Source: Nitrospira defluvii (GTDB lineage Bacteria > Nitrospirota > Nitrospiria > Nitrospirales > Nitrospiraceae). Taken from it: 5,796 nucleotides of DNA. This document shows positions 1 through 5,606 of this stretch, piece after piece (position 1 is the first letter of the stretch; each line of letters begins with the position of its first letter). The stretch is taken from positions 1-5,796 of the forward strand of contig JACQHN010000342.1 in the NCBI GenBank assembly GCA_016199015.1. Direction: 5' to 3'. The notes below the pieces were generated by a model, which did no database searches, was not told the origin of the DNA, and saw only the letters and a program-made list of their open reading frames with translations. Both the position numbers and the translations under genes were made by a program.

Positions 1-602
1 ACGAACTGGCCAAGGATGTCGGCTTGGAGCGGGCCGAGGAGTACGCCCAAGATGTGTACGAAGGCGTTCGCAAACCCAGTGCTCTTGGCGACGAGAAAAG
101 CTCTCTAGGTAAGACCCAAGAATTGCTGGAAGAGAGTGCTGCCAGATTAGGATTTGTGTTGCTTGTGAAGAATGCAAGTCTCACCTGCCCTGCACGAGCT
201 GGAGAAATCAGGAAGAGCAGACAGTTATTTCAAGAGGCCCTAGACATCAGAAAACCATCTACAGACTATGCAGAGGAGCTCAAAAAACGAGTGACCGAGC
301 TGAACGATAAGGTGAAAACACTTACACCGGACAGGTTCATGTCTACCCTAAAGACAATTGGAGCCGAGGTGAACTTACTTAAAGAGGTCGCAAACCATCA
401 TCCAGAATACATTGCTGACAAGATAAAGGAACTTGAAACAATCATGAACGGCTCACCATCATTATCGGAATTCAAAAAGGTCATGGAGGACCTTTTATTT
501 CTGCAGAAACGCGAGAAAGCAAGGGTGCAACCCAGCCAATCACGTTTCGCGTTCTTCTCCTCAACTGCGGACGATCTTGCCTGTCTCGGCAGAAATCACT
601 AG
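1..602 (+). CDS. Hypothetical helix-rich protein, C-terminal part (5' end outside the window)
   Basis: The frame is already open at the left edge (first full codon at 3, reading ELAKDVG before the TTG at 24) and closes with TAG at 600-602, so this is most likely the C-terminal ~200 residues of a longer protein rather than a gene starting at the TTG. I do not recognise the family. The visible part is rich in Lys and Glu and mostly predicted helical. The stretch TDYAEELKKRVTELNDKV and the following KELETIMNG region look like amphipathic or coiled helices. There is no signal peptide or membrane segment. Base composition and codons (AGA, ATA, TTA, CTA, AAA) are clearly more A/T-rich than in the genes further right, which suggests acquired DNA. 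The last ~20 residues (SRFAFFSSTADD...) lose the helical character, and a second frame stays open to 736, so a frameshift near 530 is possible. Coding status is probable; function is unknown. Confidence 0.55.
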   Translation, partial: ELAKDVGLERAEEYAQDVYEGVRKPSALGDEKSSLGKTQELLEESAARLGFVLLVKNASLTCPARAGEIRKSRQLFQEALDIRKPSTDYAEELKKRVTELNDKVKTLTPDRFMSTLKTIGAEVNLLKEVANHHPEYIADKIKELETIMNGSPSLSEFKKVMEDLLFLQKREKARVQPSQSRFAFFSSTADDLACLGRNH

Positions 603-778
603 CACCCAGCTCAGGAGACTGGGGTCTTGTAATCACACATTTGGATGCTCGGCCGCCATGGGATCCGTTGCGAGCCCTGGCCTTGCTAGCAGATCAATAC
701 GTGATGCGTCGCGTGCTGGTCTTCATCGCAGGCTGACGGCGACAGGCAAGTGGTAGAGTAGTTTCATGAGGAGGTCGA
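603..778 (+). other. Intergenic stretch with a possible out-of-frame C-terminal gene remnant
   Basis: No complete gene fits here. A second forward frame, different from that of the upstream ORF, is open from 437 to a TGA at 734-736. Its last part reads like real protein: DWGLVITHLDARPPWDP, then LRALALLADQYVMRRVLVF, IAG and stop. It has no convincing start codon or ribosome binding site. It could therefore be the true C-terminus of the upstream protein after a one-base slip, a gene fragment left by rearrangement, or chance. I cannot decide between these from the sequence. Confidence 0.25.
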
Positions 779-802
779 GAAAAGGGGTCGGGAGTCTTTT
801 CT
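779..802 (+). repeat. Left copy of perfect 24-bp inverted repeat flanking the RAYT transposase
   Basis: The core AAAAGGGGTCGGGAGTC followed by TTTTCT is the exact reverse complement of 1508-1531. Each copy also has a short internal dyad (AAAAG...CTTTT). It lies about 35 nt upstream of the transposase start. Inverted REP-like repeats on both sides of the gene are the known arrangement for RAYT elements, so this is probably the element's left end or recognition sequence. Confidence 0.8.
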
Positions 803-836
803 TGACAGGACGGGCCGGCGTTGGTAGAAGGTGCGC

Positions 837-1508
837 ATGCCCCGCCGCCCACGACTCGCTGCTGGAGACCTGGCCTATCATGTGCTGAACCGCCGCCTCG
901 GGCGCCTGCCGCTGTTTGACAAGCCCGCGGACTACGCCGCGTTTGAGACGATTCTGGCTGAGGCCCACGCGCGGACGGGGATTCGTCTCGTCACCTATTG
1001 CCTGATGCCGAATCACTGGCACCTGCTCCTCTGGCCCCGCCACGATGGGGAGCTCTCAGAGGTGCTGCGGTGGCTCACCGTGACCCATACCCAACGCTGG
1101 CATGCGTATCATCACACGGCCGGGACGGGGCCCGTGTATCAAGGGCGCTTCAAGTCGTTTCCCGTGCAGACGGATGCGCATTTCCTGACGGTGGCGCGGT
1201 ATGTCGAGCGGAATGCGTTACGGGCCAAATTGGTCGACCGAGCCGAAGCCTGGCGCTGGTCCAGTCTGTGGCGGCGGGCGCAGGGGGAGGCGACGCCCAC
1301 CGCATGGCTCAGCGACTGGCCGGTGGAGCGACCGCGGGACTGGATGGCGCGGGTCAACCGACCGCAATCGGCGTCGGAGCTGGAGGCGCTGCGCCTCAGC
1401 GTGCAGCGGGGCCGGCCGTTCGGAGAGGAAGGCTGGGTCCGCCGAATGGCCAAGCGCTTCGGGATGGAAGCCACACTCCGGCCGCGGGGGCGGCCAAAAG
1501 GCTCATGA
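837..1508 (+). CDS. REP-associated tyrosine transposase (RAYT), IS200-like Y1/HUH family
   Basis: The predicted 223-residue protein is a single-stranded-DNA transposase of the Y1 HUH type, which cleaves and joins DNA through a 5'-phosphotyrosine. The N-terminus MPRRPRLAAGDLAYHVLNRR is typical of the family. The metal-binding HUH motif is HWH at residues 60-62 within YCLMPNHWHLLLWP. YQGRFKSF lies at 101-108, and the likely nucleophile is Tyr122 in RYVERNALRAKLV. The basic C-terminal tail (RGRPFGEEGW and RPRGRPKG) is common in RAYTs. Length is normal, no lesion is visible, and the catalytic residues are present, so it may be active. I chose ATG 837 because GAAGG at 827-831 sits 5 nt upstream; the in-frame GTG at 831 would leave almost no spacer. 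The gene is more G/C-rich than its left neighbour. Exact inverted repeats lie on both sides, and its stop codon touches the right one. Family assignment is firm; whether it mobilises REP copies elsewhere is inference. Confidence 0.93.
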   Translation: MPRRPRLAAGDLAYHVLNRRLGRLPLFDKPADYAAFETILAEAHARTGIRLVTYCLMPNHWHLLLWPRHDGELSEVLRWLTVTHTQRWHAYHHTAGTGPVYQGRFKSFPVQTDAHFLTVARYVERNALRAKLVDRAEAWRWSSLWRRAQGEATPTAWLSDWPVERPRDWMARVNRPQSASELEALRLSVQRGRPFGEEGWVRRMAKRFGMEATLRPRGRPKGS

Positions 1509-1531
1509 GAAAAGACTCCCGACCCCTTTTC
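1508..1531 (-). repeat. Right copy of perfect 24-bp inverted repeat flanking the RAYT transposase
   Basis: AGAAAAGACTCCCGACCCC followed by TTTTC is the exact reverse complement of 779-802. The last base of the transposase TGA stop (1506-1508) is the first base of the repeat, so gene and repeat form one compact unit of about 750 bp. The T-run at its end could resemble a terminator tail, but the repeat has only a 5-bp internal stem, so I do not call a terminator. Confidence 0.8.
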
Positions 1532-1569
1532 ATCTGTGGACGTCAGCGCATGTTCTTGAGAAGAGAGCG

Positions 1570-1653
1570 ATGAAGAGATTTCATGTCGCATTGGGCGTCT
1601 CGGATGTGGAGGCGGCTGCGCAGGATTGCTCGCAACGGCTCGACTGCCTGTAG
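1570..1653 (+). pseudogene. VOC/glyoxalase-family gene, 5' fragment truncated by an IS end
   Basis: From ATG 1570, behind the purine-rich AGAAGAGAG, the frame encodes MKRFHVALGVSDVEAAAQDC and then SQRLDCL before a TAG at 1651-1653. This matches the first beta strand and helix of vicinal-oxygen-chelate proteins (the glyoxalase/ArsI/CadI-like superfamily), where xHVxLxVxDxxxSxxxYSxxLG is typical and the His is a metal ligand. The whole protein would normally be over 100 residues. Here similarity stops at about 1648, exactly where the terminal sequence of the neighbouring IS begins, and the stop codon belongs to the IS end. The missing 3' part is not recognisable on the other side of the IS remnant. 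Family assignment rests on only 27 residues, so the substrate (arsenical, cadmium-related or other) cannot be inferred. Confidence 0.6.
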
Positions 1654-1905
1654 TGCTCCCCTAAAATCAAGCTACCTGGATTGACTGAGGCGCACGGTAT
1701 TTGACCGGGCTTCAGTAGTTGAGGGTATTGTGTGGCCGCCAGTGGTTGTACCACTGGACCCAGTCCCTGATGATGCGCCTGCCTCCTCGAACGTCCCGAA
1801 CCTGTACGAGCAGACACACTTTGCTCTGAGGCTCCGGAAGCACCGCTCGATGATGCCGTTCTGTTCCGGCGTGTTCGGCTGCGGGTGCCGATGGCAGATT
1901 GTTCG
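1649..1905 (-). mobile_element. 3' remnant of an IS3-type insertion sequence
   Basis: The element's preserved end appears to start at TGTAGTGCTCCCCTAAAAT (1649-1667), which has the TG start and C/T-then-A run seen at many IS3-family termini. It continues through the C-terminal catalytic part of the transposase on the minus strand. Recognisable similarity fades at about 1900. I find no matching inverted repeat on the far side within the window, so the element is truncated at its 5' end and cannot move by itself. Its insertion cut the VOC gene at about 1648. Confidence 0.65.
1667..1905 (-). pseudogene. IS3-type transposase (rve/DDE integrase core) C-terminal fragment, frameshifted
   Basis: Reading the minus strand, the segment from about 1905 encodes HPQPNTPEQNGIIERCFRSL and then RAKCVCSYRFGTFEEA, the classic block around the catalytic Glu of the IS3/rve DDE domain (PEQNGxxERFFRSLKEECV in intact relatives). 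At about 1777-1780 one base is missing. The following sequence makes sense only in the next frame: RIIRDWVQWYNHWRPHNTLN, Y, stop, SPVKYRAPQSIQVA, stop at 1667-1669. The internal TGA at 1712-1714 is a second lesion, where relatives continue through Y-x-SP. The N-terminal helix-turn-helix ORF and the first two catalytic Asp residues are absent. It is certainly non-functional. Confidence 0.8.
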
Positions 1906-2218
1906 ATGTGACGGCCGCCAGCAGGACTCCATCACCGAATTATGAGAAGACTGGGAATGCGGCAGTCACTCCTTCTAAAGTCGGACGGCGAGGGAAAGGT
2001 TTTCGTATGAAGAAGTGGCGGCGGTCGGGACGATGGCCTGAAGAATTCGTGGGAGGCTCACAATGGAGCGTTCACGATGCGTACCGTATCTCAGGTGGAA
2101 GATTGTGTTGGCTGTAGGGCAGGGTGATGTCAGCGCTTCGCAGGCCGTTGAAGACCCATGAAAACAGAAAGATGTGTGAGTCAGAGACCACATGCGGAGT
2201 GCCTCGCTCTCTCCGGTT
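1906..2218. other. Gene-free stretch between the IS remnant and the exonuclease gene
   Basis: About 310 bases in which I see no supported gene. The short open frames on both strands lack ribosome binding sites and recognisable sequence. The minus-strand exonuclease gene ends at 2219, and I find no stem-loop followed by a T-run that would make a convincing terminator for it. No copy of the IS terminal sequence, RAYT repeat or remaining VOC coding sequence was seen here. It may be degraded mobile-element DNA. Confidence 0.4.
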
Positions 2219-3034
2219 TCACGCATCTCGCCCTGCCTCGTTTTTCTCACATACCTGACGGATATTGCCCGTTGGCCCAACCGGCACCTCTCCTAATCCC
2301 GACGCCTGGACCAGCCGACAGTAGAACGCATCCGCGAGGGGTTGAAGGTTCACGCAATCGGCTTCGTTATAGGCGAGCAGCAGTCGCCGCGCGTTCTCAT
2401 CCCGCTGATGCCGCCAACGGTTCCACTGCCGCACGGCATCCTGTCCCGAGAAGCCTTGGAGTGCCTCCACACGATCGATGCCCATGGTGCGTTCGATGGC
2501 TTTGAGCCCTCCACGATACCCGAGTTGCCGGCTTACTCCACAGAGATCGATATGGGGCTGTTCGAGCGGGAGATCTGGAAAGTGCGCGCGCAGCATGGGA
2601 AGGTCGAACGTGGAGCCACAGAACGTGATGAGTAGATCGTAGCGAGACAACTCTGCTCTCAGACGAAGAAGCCCCAGCGATTCACCTTGAACCAGCGCGG
2701 TATAGCCGTCTCGACCGAACAGACCGACCACGGTGATCTGCCCAAAGCAGTCGGTCTCGATATCGAGATAGAGCGCTCGCTCCCGCAGCCATTCATAGAG
2801 GCGCCACTGATGACGGGGAGCCACCGCTGTGGCGAAGTAACGGCTGTCGCCCCGCGTGAAACGCTTCTGTGCTTCCGCAATCCGGTCATCGAAGAGAGCT
2901 TTTCGCGCTCCGCTGATTCCCCTGACCACAGGAGTCGTAAGAAATCTGTCCCACGTGGAGAGACCTTCGCGCCAAAATCGACGCTCAGTCCGGACTCCGA
3001 TCCCCGGAAGCAAACAGAAGGTTGATGTGATCAT
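2219..3034 (-). CDS. DnaQ/RNase H-like 3'-5' exonuclease domain protein, YprB type
   Basis: The 271-residue protein matches the YprB-like, RNase H-like family (RNase_H_2) within the DEDD exonuclease fold. The first acidic motif is LYLDIET (Asp91, Glu93). The second is LITFCGSTFDLPML with Asp144. HIDLCGVSR (161-169) is the conserved His-x-Asp strand of this family, and YNEADCVNLQPLAD (222-235) carries the late Asp226. The N-terminal ~30 residues (LLPGIGVRTERRFWREG) resemble a helix-hairpin-helix. The active-site acids look intact, so metal-dependent cleavage of DNA or RNA ends in the cytoplasm is likely; the real substrate is unknown for this family. The start is ATG 3034, since an in-frame TGA lies three codons upstream. 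No strong Shine-Dalgarno is visible. The gene lies 97 nt downstream of the coiled-coil gene on the same strand, so co-transcription is possible but not shown. Confidence 0.85.
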   Translation of the reverse strand: MITSTFCLLPGIGVRTERRFWREGLSTWDRFLTTPVVRGISGARKALFDDRIAEAQKRFTRGDSRYFATAVAPRHQWRLYEWLRERALYLDIETDCFGQITVVGLFGRDGYTALVQGESLGLLRLRAELSRYDLLITFCGSTFDLPMLRAHFPDLPLEQPHIDLCGVSRQLGYRGGLKAIERTMGIDRVEALQGFSGQDAVRQWNRWRHQRDENARRLLLAYNEADCVNLQPLADAFYCRLVQASGLGEVPVGPTGNIRQVCEKNEAGRDA

Positions 3035-3131
3035 CGCCAGTCATCCGTCGCTCGTGGAAGACAGGGAGAGAAAGACACTGTGAGGTGGCTAGAGTGGGGG
3101 CTGTCGCGGCCCTACCGAATCGCGGCGCCGG

Positions 3132-4382
3132 CTAGATTTCTTCGCCGTACTTGAGGAAATGCTGTTCCTTGGCGCCGGCGATCCAATTGTCGTGGCGGAT
3201 GCGATCCGGGAAGGTGTTGAGTTCCGAGGCCATGTGTTCGACGTCGCGCTCGTTCCACTCGGCGATCTGTCGAAAGGTGAACATGCCCATACGATTCAAC
3301 ACCCGCTCCATCACCGGTCCGATTCCGTGGATCTGCTTGAGATCGTCTTTTTGGTGGGATCGGACTTTTCCTGTGCCCCGGCCTGCGGCAGGCGCACTGT
3401 GCGCAATCGATTCGACCGGCCCCGTCGGCTTGGATTGTGCGCCAAAACGTTGGGCCACCCGATACTCGACCAGCCGTTTGCGGAGGGCTGCAATTTCCTC
3501 CTCGCGCTCGCTGACATCCATGACTCGGCGCTCTTCCGCTTCGCGGAGGGCGACGTCTTTCTTTTCCACTTCTCCACGGAACATGTTCAGTTCTTCGACG
3601 GCTGCCCGCAACCGCTGAATCTCCGTGTCTCGTTCCTGTAGCGTCTCTTCGAAGCGCGTCAGATCTTCCTGGTTCTGGGTCCGCAGACGGGCGAGTTCCG
3701 TGTCGAGCTCTCTGAGGCGTGCCTGGTGCGCGGCGAGCTCCTGCTCCTTGCTGTGCAGCGTGGCGGATGCACGAGCCCGGTCCTGTTCCTGCTCGCGTTC
3801 CAATCGGCGGCTTCGTTCCACAAACGGGTCCAACTCTTCAATGCGCGCCCGCAAGCGAGCGATTTCCGCATCTTTCGGCGCCAGTTGCTCGACCCATGTT
3901 TTTAAGGTGGCGATTTCTTGATCGCGACTGATCAGTACATCTTCGGCGTTTTCCATCTGCGCCTGCATCTCCGCGAACCCCGCCGCTTTCGCCTTGAGCG
4001 TCGTTTCGGCTTCCTCCACCTCGCGCCGGAGTGTATCGCGTTCACGTTGCACGGCATGTAACCGGACGCCTTTTTCCGCCACCTCGGCCTGTAATGTCGT
4101 GAGCTGTTCGACTTTGGCGGCGAGGTCGGCAGTCAGGTCTTTGAGTGCCGCTTCGGACGTGATCATCTTGCCTTCCAGCATCTGGACGGCGGAGGTGCGG
4201 ACTTTTAGCTCATGATTGAGGGTATCCAACTCATGCTCGCGCCCGCGGAGCCGCCCGGCGATTTCAGACAGTTGTTGACGTTTTTCGGAGGTAGCAAAAC
4301 TGCGAAGCAGCCATCCCATCATCACCCCGATGGTCGCCGCCACCAGCAAGCACCCCACCATCTGCAGAATCATGGCTCCCAT
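3132..4382 (-). CDS. Membrane-anchored long coiled-coil protein with C-terminal FEN1-like helix-hairpin-helix domain
   Basis: The 416-residue protein has three parts. Residues 5-28 (ILQMVGCLLVAATIGVMMGW) form one membrane segment. Residues about 32-312 are an almost uninterrupted, highly charged coiled coil (LxxLxxELxRLR heptads) with no enzyme motif. After a Pro/Gly/Ser linker (313-345) comes a compact domain (346-412) beginning DDLKQIHGIGPVMERVLNRM and containing FRQIAEWNERDVEHM and DNWIAGAKE. This tail matches the 'predicted flap endonuclease-1-like 5' DNA nuclease' helix-hairpin-helix domain (COG3743), also found fused to ribosomal or other proteins; it usually binds rather than visibly cuts nucleic acid. 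The overall plan recalls RmuC (anchor plus coiled coil plus DNA-acting end) but without the RmuC nuclease domain. ATG 4382 follows the OmpA-family stop by 4 nt, with GAGGAA upstream, indicating translational coupling. Topology, with the tail in the cytoplasm, is inferred. Function is unknown; a scaffold linking envelope and nucleic acid is a hypothesis. Confidence 0.85.
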   Translation of the reverse strand: MGAMILQMVGCLLVAATIGVMMGWLLRSFATSEKRQQLSEIAGRLRGREHELDTLNHELKVRTSAVQMLEGKMITSEAALKDLTADLAAKVEQLTTLQAEVAEKGVRLHAVQRERDTLRREVEEAETTLKAKAAGFAEMQAQMENAEDVLISRDQEIATLKTWVEQLAPKDAEIARLRARIEELDPFVERSRRLEREQEQDRARASATLHSKEQELAAHQARLRELDTELARLRTQNQEDLTRFEETLQERDTEIQRLRAAVEELNMFRGEVEKKDVALREAEERRVMDVSEREEEIAALRKRLVEYRVAQRFGAQSKPTGPVESIAHSAPAAGRGTGKVRSHQKDDLKQIHGIGPVMERVLNRMGMFTFRQIAEWNERDVEHMASELNTFPDRIRHDNWIAGAKEQHFLKYGEEI

Positions 4383-4386
4383 AACA

Positions 4387-5283
4387 TCACCGTTCCTCTT
4401 TCACGCGAAATTCGATGCGCCGATTTTTTTTGGACGCGGCGCGCGTCCGCTCGGGACTGAGGGGGCGGGTCGATCCATACCCGACGGCGGTGAGGCGACT
4501 GGTCACCGCATGATCGACCAGATACTGCCGGACCGCTTCGGCCCGGGTACGGCTGAGTTGGAGATTGTAGTCAGGATCGCCATACGAATCGGTATGCCCG
4601 CCAATTTCAATCACGGCATCAGGTGCACGCTTCAGTGCCGGAATGAGTTTATCGATCACCGCTCGTCCTTTGGGGGTTAAGACGGCGCTGTTGCTTTCGA
4701 AGGCGATATGTTCTCCTCGCAAGAGGTCATCCAATCCGGATTGAACCTGGGCACGGGATTGATGGGAACTCGCCGACGCCGCTTGACCTGAAGGGAGATT
4801 CACCGCGAGGGCTGGAGCGACGGTGACCTGATCCTGCACCGTGATCGACGTGCCCACCAGCGCGGCGACTTCATGGAGAAGTTTCGTTCTTGCCTCGCCG
4901 GATGCCACGGCGCCTTTGACGGTCACGGTGTGACCGGAAACCGAAACGGTGGCCTGGTGGTGATACAACGTGGAGAAGGGCGCGAGGAGTGCCGGCAACA
5001 GGGTTTCCCATCCAGCTGCATCGCCGCTCGCCACGACCGTGAGGTCATCGCGTACATGCAGTTTGCCACCCTTCGCCAGCTCCTGGGCACGCTCCAGCGC
5101 GGCTTGTTTCGCTTCTGCGCTTCCCACGACACCCGAGAGGGTCAGCTGCCCGTTTTCGAGGGTGGCAGTGAAACGAAGGTGAGGGTCTGCCGACGACGTT
5201 ACCGGAAGGTGGCGCGGGATGCAGAGGAAGGCCAACAATGTGAGTGCGAGGAGTCCGACTCCGAAAATAATTCCGCGCGACAT
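4387..5283 (-). CDS. OmpA-family peptidoglycan-binding protein with BON-like repeats and N-terminal membrane anchor
   Basis: From ATG 5283 the protein is 298 residues. MSRGIIFGVGLLALTLLAFL (1-20) is a membrane anchor. Cys21 is not in a good lipobox because Leu precedes it. Two BON-like units follow (about 37-84, LTLSGVVGSAEAKQAALERA, and 110-155, VTVKGAVASGEARTKLLHEV), each with the Gly-Val/Ala turn and helix of the fold. Residues about 190-295 are an OmpA C-terminal domain: IAFESNSAVLTPKG, IEIGGHTDSYGDPDYNLQLS with the Asp that contacts diaminopimelate, SRTRAEAVRQYL, and KKNRRIEF. It probably holds the envelope to the cell wall from the inner membrane. The frame extends upstream to a GTG at 5391, adding 36 non-hydrophobic residues. 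I prefer 5283 because it places the membrane segment at the N-terminus and AAGGGC lies 6 nt upstream. The stop is 4 nt before the coiled-coil gene, so the two form an operon. Confidence 0.88.
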   Translation of the reverse strand: MSRGIIFGVGLLALTLLAFLCIPRHLPVTSSADPHLRFTATLENGQLTLSGVVGSAEAKQAALERAQELAKGGKLHVRDDLTVVASGDAAGWETLLPALLAPFSTLYHHQATVSVSGHTVTVKGAVASGEARTKLLHEVAALVGTSITVQDQVTVAPALAVNLPSGQAASASSHQSRAQVQSGLDDLLRGEHIAFESNSAVLTPKGRAVIDKLIPALKRAPDAVIEIGGHTDSYGDPDYNLQLSRTRAEAVRQYLVDHAVTSRLTAVGYGSTRPLSPERTRAASKKNRRIEFRVKEER

Positions 5284-5514
5284 GCGCAAGCCCTTATTGC
5301 CCCAGGCATGAGGCCCGACTGCGGCATCGAATTTTAGAGGTAGGTGCCGTCCTAAGACTTCGAGTGTTACTTCATTAATGTGATGCGCCACGTCACGCTA
5401 TGCAGGGGAGGGTACCACATCGCTCACGCGCATGCTAGCGACATTCTTGCGGGTCATTTTGCCCCGTTCCGTCACGCCCGAGAGTTTACCCCCCATCCAT
5501 GGAAGACCCTCGGC

Positions 5515-5544
5515 TTGCAGTGGCCTCTGGCCATCTGGTATTCT
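5515..5544 (+). promoter_or_regulatory. Candidate sigma-70 promoter for purH
   Basis: TTGCAG (5515-5520) and TATTCT (5539-5544) are separated by 18 nt. Each matches the consensus at four of six positions, and TGG directly before the -10 gives the extended TGn motif. The spacer contains a small perfect dyad, TGGCC-TCT-GGCCA (5521-5533). The predicted transcript would begin near 5551, giving a leader of about 55 nt. This is pattern matching only. Confidence 0.4.
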
Positions 5545-5593
5545 CACGCCGCTTTTCGTCTGATATTTTCCCACCCACACGATATCGATAGTT

Positions 5594-5600
5594 GAAGGAG
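5594..5600 (+). promoter_or_regulatory. Ribosome binding site of purH
   Basis: GAAGGAG lies 6 nt before ATG 5607, a near-ideal Shine-Dalgarno that fixes the purH start. Confidence 0.85.
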
Positions 5601-5606
5601 TTCATC

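Larger units (their letters stand above)
5284..5606. other. Divergent intergenic region between the OmpA-family gene and purH
   Basis: About 320 bases separate the two divergent starts, unless the longer GTG 5391 start of the OmpA-family gene is used. The purH-proximal half contains a plausible promoter and ribosome binding site. The other half must hold the promoter of the minus-strand operon. A TAAAAT on the minus strand (5331-5336) could be a -10 box, but I see no good -35 at the right distance. No purine riboswitch-like aptamer and no clear PurR box were recognised by eye. Confidence 0.4.

Noticed and set aside
723..1043. Minus-strand open frame of 106 codons opposite the transposase start
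   Set aside because: It lies antisense to a well-recognised RAYT gene in G/C-rich DNA, has no family features and crosses the inverted repeat.
1508..1531. The right inverted repeat considered as a rho-independent terminator of the transposase
   Set aside because: Only 5 bp pair within one copy and the loop is long; its exact match to the left copy is better explained as an element end.
998..1653. Long forward and reverse open frames (up to 191 codons) inside and past the transposase gene
   Set aside because: Their Ala/Gly/Arg-rich translations are out-of-frame shadows of the transposase reading frame.
2158..2505. Plus-strand frame starting MKTERCVSQRPHAECL
   Set aside because: It overlaps the 3' end of the exonuclease gene on the opposite strand, lacks a Shine-Dalgarno and looks like shadow sequence.
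3095..3130. G/C-rich hairpins between the coiled-coil gene and the exonuclease gene, considered as a terminator
   Set aside because: The stems are imperfect and no T-run follows on the minus strand, so an intrinsic terminator is not supported.
3151..3641. Two plus-strand open frames of 155 and 160 codons opposite the coiled-coil gene
   Set aside because: One is Ser/Arg-rich low-complexity sequence, the usual antisense image of Glu/Leu-rich coiled-coil codons; neither has a ribosome binding site or family match.
4873..5337. Plus-strand open frame of 154 codons opposite the OmpA-family gene
   Set aside because: It is antisense to clear BON-like/OmpA coding sequence and has no recognisable domain.
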